DNA of 64,000 bases from Rhizobium sp. C1. Its GTDB lineage: Bacteria > Pseudomonadota > Alphaproteobacteria > Rhizobiales > Rhizobiaceae. Below, one piece after another: positions 58,617 through 64,000 of this stretch. Position 1 is the stretch's first letter, and every line of letters begins with the position of its first letter. The DNA lies in contig NZ_JAJNCY010000002.1 of assembly GCF_021026335.1 (NCBI RefSeq), forward strand, positions 434,001 to 498,000, read 5' to 3'. The translations under genes were made by a program, and so were the position numbers. The notes beneath the pieces were generated by a model that was not told where the DNA came from, did not search any database, and worked only from the letters and a program-made list of their open reading frames with translations.

Positions 58617-59045
58617 ATGGCTAAGAAAGTTGCAGGCCAGATCAAGCTGCAGGTCCCGGCAGGTTCGGCAAATCCGTCCCCGCCGATCGGTCCGGCACTC
58701 GGTCAGCGTGGCGTGAACATCATGGAATTCTGCAAGGCGTTCAACGCTGCCACGCAGGAAATGGAAAAGGGTATGCCGATTCCGGTCGTCATCACCTATT
58801 ACCAGGACAAGTCCTTCACCTTCGCGATGAAGAAGCCCCCGGTCTCCTACTTCCTCAAGAAGGAAGCGAAGATCAAGTCGGGTTCCAAGACTCCGGGCAA
58901 GGCTTCCGCCGGTTCGATCTCGCGTGACCAGATCCGCACGATCGCTGAAGCCAAGATGAAGGATCTCAACGCCGCCGATATCGAAGGCGCGATGGCCATG
59001 GTCGAGGGCTCTGCCCGTTCGATGGGCCTCCAGGTAGAGGGTTGA
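58617..59045 (+). CDS. rplK: Ribosomal protein L11
   Basis: A 142-residue L11, beginning [20 protein letters not shown] and ending RSMGLQVEG. It has the [12 protein letters not shown] linker. It binds the GTPase-associated region of 23S rRNA. In E. coli L1 represses rplK-rplA translation; the 148-base region between nusG and rplK contains a GCCGGC hairpin that could be part of that, unproven. Its stop overlaps the alternative start of rplA. Confidence 0.98.
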   Translation: MAKKVAGQIKLQVPAGSANPSPPIGPALGQRGVNIMEFCKAFNAATQEMEKGMPIPVVITYYQDKSFTFAMKKPPVSYFLKKEAKIKSGSKTPGKASAGSISRDQIRTIAEAKMKDLNAADIEGAMAMVEGSARSMGLQVEG

Positions 59046-59050
59046 TCGAT

Positions 59051-59746
59051 ATGGCTAAGCTCGCAAAGCGCGTTCAGAAGACCCGCGAAGGTGTTGATCC
59101 GAACAAGATGTACGGTCTTTCCGAAGCCATTTCGATGGTCAAGGAACGTGCCGTCGCCAAGTTCGACGAAACCGTTGAAATCGCCATGAACCTCGGCGTT
59201 GACCCGCGTCACGCAGACCAGATGGTCCGCGGCGTCGTCAACCTGCCGAACGGCACGGGCCGTACGGTTCGTGTTGCCGTGTTCGCACGCGGCGCCAAGG
59301 CTGACGAAGCCAAGGCTGCAGGCGCAGACATCGTCGGCGCTGAAGACCTCGTTGAAATCGTCCAGGGCGGCAAGATCGAATTCGATCGCTGCATCGCCAC
59401 CCCGGACATGATGCCGCTCGTCGGCCGCCTCGGTAAGGTTCTCGGCCCGCGCGGCATGATGCCGAACCCGAAGGTTGGCACCGTGACCATGGACGTGAAG
59501 TCTGCAGTTGAAGCCTCCAAGGGCGGCGCTGTTGAATTCCGCGTCGAAAAGGCCGGTATCATCCACGGCGCAGTCGGCAAGGCTTCCTTCGATGCGAAGA
59601 AGCTCGAAGAAAACATCAAGGCATTCGCCGACGCCGTCATCAAGGCGAAGCCGGCTGGCGCCAAGGGCAACTACGTCAAGAAGGTCGCGATCTCCTCGAC
59701 GATGGGCCCCGGCGTAAAGGTCGAAATCTCGTCGGTCACGGCTTGA
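59051..59746 (+). CDS. rplA: Ribosomal protein L1
   Basis: A 231-residue L1 starting [20 protein letters not shown], containing [20 protein letters not shown] and KVGTVTMDV. An in-frame TTG at 59042 overlaps the rplK stop, but the ATG at 59051 fits the family. L1 is also the translational repressor of rplK-rplA in many bacteria. Confidence 0.98.
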   Translation: MAKLAKRVQKTREGVDPNKMYGLSEAISMVKERAVAKFDETVEIAMNLGVDPRHADQMVRGVVNLPNGTGRTVRVAVFARGAKADEAKAAGADIVGAEDLVEIVQGGKIEFDRCIATPDMMPLVGRLGKVLGPRGMMPNPKVGTVTMDVKSAVEASKGGAVEFRVEKAGIIHGAVGKASFDAKKLEENIKAFADAVIKAKPAGAKGNYVKKVAISSTMGPGVKVEISSVTA

Positions 59747-60079
59747 TTTGAAGTTTGAGCCTTCTGAGAAGAAGGCTTTGAAAAGTTTCCGGCCTCACTG
59801 AGGGGCCGGAATTTCCGGGGTCAAACCCGGAATTCCTGTCCGAGATTGCAGGTGGGCAACCTTAATCCACCAGGCCTGCATGAGACGGGTAAGAACGGAT
59901 TTTCCCGCTGGATGGCGGCATTGTCCGGTTCGAACCTCGGTTGCCTTGTGTTCCGGTTTTCCGGGCGCGAGGGGACAGGATCCTCGAGCGTTGCTTGAAG
60001 GATCTACAGGATCCTTGAGCGACAAAAGGTAACCGGCCGTAAACCCGAGTTCTCGGGAGCGGCCAACTGGAGATAGGCA
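59747..60079 (+). promoter_or_regulatory. rplJ leader (L10 regulatory region)
   Basis: 333 bases without a gene. In many bacteria this leader binds the L10-L12 complex to repress rplJL. Visible here are several G/C-rich complementary segments (around 59795-59845) and a direct repeat of 16 bases with one difference, ACAGGATCCTCGAGCG (59975-59990) and ACAGGATCCTTGAGCG (60006-60021), 31 bases apart. The exact fold was not computed. Confidence 0.55.
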
Positions 60080-60598
60080 GTGGAAAGAGCGGAAAAACGC
60101 GAATTCGTCACGGAACTGAACGAAGTCTTCAAGGCTTCGGGCTCGGTTGTCGTGGCCCACTACGCCGGTGTTACGGTTGCGCAAATGAACGATTTTCGTT
60201 CGAAGATGCGCGCAGCTGGCGGCACCGTCAAAGTCGCGAAGAACCGCCTGGCCAAGATCGCTCTTCAGGGTACGCAGTCGGAAACGATGACGGATCTTTT
60301 CAAGGGGCAGACGCTGATCGCGTATGCCGCTGATCCGATCACGGCTCCGAAGGTAGTCATGGACTACGCCAAGACCAACGACAAGCTCGTTATCCTTGGT
60401 GGTTCCATGGGCTCGACCGCGCTCAACGCGGACGGTGTGAAGTCGCTTGCGACCCTCCCGTCTCTCGACGAGCTGCGCGCAAAGCTCCTGGGCATGATCC
60501 AGACGCCCGCAACGCGCATCGCAGGTGTGGTTCAGGCTCCGGCCGGCCAGCTTGCTCGCGTGTTTGCTGCGTATGCCAAGAAGGACGAAGCCGCATAA
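60080..60598 (+). CDS. rplJ: Ribosomal protein L10
   Basis: A 172-residue L10 with a GTG start at 60080 (family N-terminus [18 protein letters not shown]) and a GGAGATAGGCA ribosome-binding region upstream. The C-terminal helix ([20 protein letters not shown]) binds L7/L12 dimers. It also autoregulates the operon. Confidence 0.97.
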   Translation: MERAEKREFVTELNEVFKASGSVVVAHYAGVTVAQMNDFRSKMRAAGGTVKVAKNRLAKIALQGTQSETMTDLFKGQTLIAYAADPITAPKVVMDYAKTNDKLVILGGSMGSTALNADGVKSLATLPSLDELRAKLLGMIQTPATRIAGVVQAPAGQLARVFAAYAKKDEAA

Positions 60599-60656
60599 GG
60601 CGGTTTTTTGCTGCATTTAACCAAACAGTTCGAACCGAACAAAAGGAAGTAAGAAA

Positions 60657-61037
<381 letters not shown>

Positions 61038-61044
61038 TATGCGC

Positions 61045-61128
61045 TTCGGGGAAGGGCGGTTTCCGCCTTTCCCCGAACGTTTCCGATCTGGAACTTTTTA
61101 CCCAAAAGCCCCGCCGGGCTTTTGGGTA
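61045..61128 (+). promoter_or_regulatory. Two strong hairpins in the rplL-rpoB spacer
   Basis: Hairpin 1: TTCGGGGAAGGGCGG (61045-61059) with CCGCCTTTCCCCGAA (61063-61077), 15 bp with one G-T pair and loop TTT. Hairpin 2: TACCCAAAAGCCC (61099-61111) with GGGCTTTTGGGTA (61116-61128), 13 bp perfect, loop CGCC. Neither is followed by a T run, so partial attenuation or RNase III processing, known at this place in E. coli, is more likely than full termination. Confidence 0.65.
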
Positions 61129-61289
61129 ATGGGTTCTTCAAGAGGATGGTTCGAAAGCTAGGCATCCGGCAATCCGGCCAGATGGCTTAATTCTTCGAAC
61201 GAGTTTGATTGAACCTATATCGACGGAGCCACCTGGCCAGTGTTTTCCGTCCGTTGCAGGCCCGGATGCAAAATTTTGAAGGAGCGACG

Positions 61290-64000
61290 ATGGCTCAGAC
61301 CCTTTCGTTCAATGGTCGTAGGCGCGTACGCAAGTTTTTTGGTAAAATCCCCGAAGTCGCAGAAATGCCGAACCTCATCGAGGTTCAGAAGGCGTCCTAC
61401 GACCAGTTTCTGATGGTTGAAGAACCCGCGGGCGGCCGCCCGGACGAGGGTCTTCAGTCCGTATTCAAGTCTGTATTCCCGATCACCGATTTCTCCGGCG
61501 CCTCCATGCTGGAATTCGTCTCGTACGAATTCGAGCCGCCGAAGTTCGACGTCGACGAATGCCGTCAGCGCGACCTGACCTATGCGGCGCCGCTCAAGGT
61601 GACGCTACGCCTCATCGTGTTCGATATTGACGAGGACACGGGCGCCAAGTCCATCAAGGACATCAAGGAGCAGAACGTCTACATGGGCGACATGCCGCTC
61701 ATGACCGACAACGCGACCTTCATCGTCAACGGCACCGAGCGCGTCATCGTCTCGCAGATGCACCGTTCGCCGGGCGTGTTCTTCGACCACGACAAGGGCA
61801 AGTCGCACTCCTCCGGCAAGCTGCTGTTTGCCGCCCGCGTCATCCCGTATCGCGGTTCCTGGCTTGACATCGAGTTCGACGCCAAGGACATCGTCCATGC
61901 GCGTATCGACCGCCGCCGCAAGCTGCCCGTAACCTCGCTCCTGATGGCGCTTGGCATGGATGGCGAAGAAATCCTGTCGACTTTCTACAACAAGGTCCAG
62001 TATCAGCGCGACGGCCAGGGCTGGCGCATCCCGTTCCAGCCGGAAGCGCTCAAGGGCGCCAAGGTTACGAGCGACATGGTTGACGCCGATACAGGCGAAG
62101 TCGTTGTGGAAGCCGGCAAGAAGCTGACCCCGCGTCTGCTCCGCCAGCTGTCCGAAAAGGGCCTCAAGGCCCTCAAGGCTTCCGACGAAGACCTGTATGG
62201 TGCATACCTCGCCGAAGACCTGGTCAACATGCAGACGGGTGAGATCTTCCTCGAAGCCGGCGACGAGCTGGATGAGAAGACGCTGCGCGTCGTGCTGGAA
62301 GCCGGTTTCGACGAGCTGCCGATCCTCGACATCGACCACATCAACGTCGGTGCCTACATCCGCAACACGCTGGCCGTCGACAAGAACGAGTCGCGCCAGG
62401 ATGCGCTGTTCGACATCTACCGCGTCATGCGTCCGGGCGAGCCGCCGACCATGGAATCGGCCGAGGCCATGTTCCAGTCGCTGTTCTTCGATGCCGAGCG
62501 CTACGACCTGTCGGCCGTTGGTCGCGTCAAGATGAACATGCGTCTCGACCTCGACGTCGCCGACACGGTTCGCGTTCTGCGCAAGGAAGACATCGTTGCC
62601 GTCGTCAAGATGCTCGTTGAACTCCGCGACGGTCGCGGCGAAATCGACGATATCGACAACCTCGGCAACCGTCGTGTCCGCTCCGTCGGCGAACTGATGG
62701 AAAACCAGTACCGTCTCGGCCTGCTCCGCATGGAGCGCGCGATCAAGGAACGCATGTCCTCGATCGAAATCGACACGGTCATGCCGCAGGACCTCATCAA
62801 CGCCAAGCCGGCCGCCGCAGCTGTCCGCGAATTCTTCGGCTCCTCGCAGCTGTCGCAGTTCATGGACCAGGTGAACCCGCTTTCGGAAATCACCCACAAG
62901 CGCCGTCTTTCGGCTCTTGGCCCGGGTGGTCTGACCCGCGAGCGCGCCGGCTTCGAAGTCCGCGACGTTCATCCGACGCACTATGGCCGTATCTGCCCGA
63001 TCGAAACGCCGGAAGGCCCGAACATCGGTCTGATCAACTCGCTGGCCACGTTTGCCCGCGTCAACAAGTACGGCTTCATCGAAAGCCCGTACCGCAAGAT
63101 CGTTGACGGCAAGGTGACGAACGACGTGATCTACCTCTCCGCCATGGAAGAGGCCAAGTATTACGTTGCTCAGGCCAACGCGATCCTCGACGCCGACGGC
63201 GCGTTCTCGGAAGAGTTCGTGGTCTGCCGTCACGCCGGTGACGTTATGCTCGCTCCGCGCGACACCATCAACCTGATGGACGTTTCGCCCAAGCAGCTCG
63301 TCTCGGTCGCTGCGGCTCTGATCCCGTTCCTCGAAAACGACGACGCCAACCGCGCTCTCATGGGCTCGAACATGCAGCGTCAGGCCGTGCCGCTTCTGCG
63401 CGCCGAAGCCCCGTTCGTCGGCACCGGCATGGAGCCGGTCGTGGCCCGCGACTCCGGCGCTGCTATTGCAGCCCGTCGTGGCGGCGTGGTCGACCAGGTG
63501 GACGCAACGCGTATCGTTATCCGCGCTACCGAAGACCTCGATCCGTCGAAGTCTGGCGTCGATATCTATCGCCTGCAGAAGTTCCAGCGCTCCAACCAGA
63601 ACACCTGCGTCAACCAGCGTCCGCTGGTCACCGTCGGTGACGTTCTGAACAAGGGTGACATCATTGCCGACGGTCCGTCCACGGACCTGGGCGATCTGGC
63701 GCTCGGCCGCAACGCGCTCGTCGCGTTCATGCCCTGGAACGGCTATAACTACGAAGACTCGATCCTGATGTCTGAACGCATCGTCGCCGACGACGTGTTC
63801 ACGTCCATCCACATCGAAGAATTCGAAGTCATGGCCCGTGACACGAAGCTCGGTCCGGAAGAAATCACGCGTGATATCCCGAACGTCTCCGAAGAGGCTC
63901 TGAAGAACCTCGACGAAGCCGGTATCGTCTATATCGGCGCTGACGTTCAGCCGGGCGACATCCTGGTCGGCAAGATCACCCCGAAGGGCGAAAGCCCGAT
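61290..64000 (+). CDS. rpoB: RNA polymerase beta subunit (3'-truncated by the window)
   Basis: Runs from ATG 61290 (GGAG nine bases upstream) past the end of the window; 903 complete codons are present. It starts [19 protein letters not shown]. The rifampicin-binding region reads [20 protein letters not shown] and then [10 protein letters not shown], the sensitive wild-type pattern (no common resistance change seen at the Asp, Ser, His or Ser positions). The antisense frame opposite this gene is a shadow. Confidence 0.98.
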   Translation, partial: MAQTLSFNGRRRVRKFFGKIPEVAEMPNLIEVQKASYDQFLMVEEPAGGRPDEGLQSVFKSVFPITDFSGASMLEFVSYEFEPPKFDVDECRQRDLTYAAPLKVTLRLIVFDIDEDTGAKSIKDIKEQNVYMGDMPLMTDNATFIVNGTERVIVSQMHRSPGVFFDHDKGKSHSSGKLLFAARVIPYRGSWLDIEFDAKDIVHARIDRRRKLPVTSLLMALGMDGEEILSTFYNKVQYQRDGQGWRIPFQPEALKGAKVTSDMVDADTGEVVVEAGKKLTPRLLRQLSEKGLKALKASDEDLYGAYLAEDLVNMQTGEIFLEAGDELDEKTLRVVLEAGFDELPILDIDHINVGAYIRNTLAVDKNESRQDALFDIYRVMRPGEPPTMESAEAMFQSLFFDAERYDLSAVGRVKMNMRLDLDVADTVRVLRKEDIVAVVKMLVELRDGRGEIDDIDNLGNRRVRSVGELMENQYRLGLLRMERAIKERMSSIEIDTVMPQDLINAKPAAAAVREFFGSSQLSQFMDQVNPLSEITHKRRLSALGPGGLTRERAGFEVRDVHPTHYGRICPIETPEGPNIGLINSLATFARVNKYGFIESPYRKIVDGKVTNDVIYLSAMEEAKYYVAQANAILDADGAFSEEFVVCRHAGDVMLAPRDTINLMDVSPKQLVSVAAALIPFLENDDANRALMGSNMQRQAVPLLRAEAPFVGTGMEPVVARDSGAAIAARRGGVVDQVDATRIVIRATEDLDPSKSGVDIYRLQKFQRSNQNTCVNQRPLVTVGDVLNKGDIIADGPSTDLGDLALGRNALVAFMPWNGYNYEDSILMSERIVADDVFTSIHIEEFEVMARDTKLGPEEITRDIPNVSEEALKNLDEAGIVYIGADVQPGDILVGKITPKGESP

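Noticed and set aside
61605-63812. 735-codon open frame on the minus strand
   Set aside because: Antisense shadow of rpoB; composition is the typical Asp/Val/His-rich antisense pattern.

Overview
The window is chromosomal DNA of an alphaproteobacterium, almost certainly a member of the Rhizobiaceae (Agrobacterium/Rhizobium group). The evidence is the high GC content, the lpiA-acvB pair (an Agrobacterium/Rhizobium signature), GatCAB next to an AspRS of the type that lacks an AsnRS partner, a catalytically depleted dihydroorotase behind pyrB, the NDUFA12/DUF2155/aat/accCB neighbourhood, and rhizobial intergenic mosaic repeats. Most of the sequence is ordinary core genome. No prophage, IS element, CRISPR array or large defence island was seen.

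Layout. 0-9 kb: aspS, secreted proteins of unknown function, an aldo/keto reductase, parC, then a small Doc/AbrB-type toxin-antitoxin pair with an inverted-repeat operator. 9-18.5 kb: bpt (N-degron leucyltransferase), pyrB with a dihydroorotase-like partner, an AidB-like dehydrogenase, a broken AEC transporter, PaiB-like and TetR genes, a coupled pair of small membrane proteins running into ruvX, and an intact AEC transporter. 18.5-27 kb: glyoxalase-fold and metallo-hydrolase genes, then gatC-gatA and gatB. The gat genes are separated by a YjhX-type toxin-like gene, an acetyltransferase and a Cys-containing small protein. Behind gatB lies a low-GC HTH/GIY-YIG nuclease gene bounded by an 11-bp direct repeat. 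27-40 kb: acvB-lpiA (lysyl-phosphatidylglycerol turnover), NDUFA12, DUF2155, aat, accC-accB, a DsbA-like protein, an aminotransferase, a UPF0114 protein, and a TetR/MFS pair with two tandem operators. 40-51 kb: prfB with a classical programmed +1 frameshift, PBP1A, an AmiC-type amidase, a long leader and rne, nadK and an SDR. 51-64 kb: tRNA-Thr, rlmB, tRNA-Tyr, tRNA-Gly, tuf, several small genes, tRNA-Trp, and the secE-nusG-rplK-rplA-rplJ-rplL-rpoB operon, which runs off the end of the window.

Functional themes. AspRS plus GatCAB fit indirect Asn/Gln-tRNA synthesis. Aat plus Bpt give two N-degron tagging enzymes. mrcA and amiC act on peptidoglycan, and lpiA/acvB make and remove lysyl-PG. The tuf/rpoB region is the translation/transcription core.

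The most notable departures from routine are: (i) the clean insertion of an XRE-HTH/GIY-YIG gene between gatB and its coupled downstream gene, with the stop/RBS/start junction duplicated; (ii) a second copy of the tuf 3' end 112 bp downstream of the first, likely a scar of recombination between tuf copies; (iii) a promoter plus an eight-residue leader peptide ahead of the YjhX gene; (iv) a Doc protein with Gln at the catalytic His position; and (v) two genes broken by frameshift or deletion. I found no large undescribed system. The GIY-YIG insertion is the best candidate for a small mobile or selfish unit.
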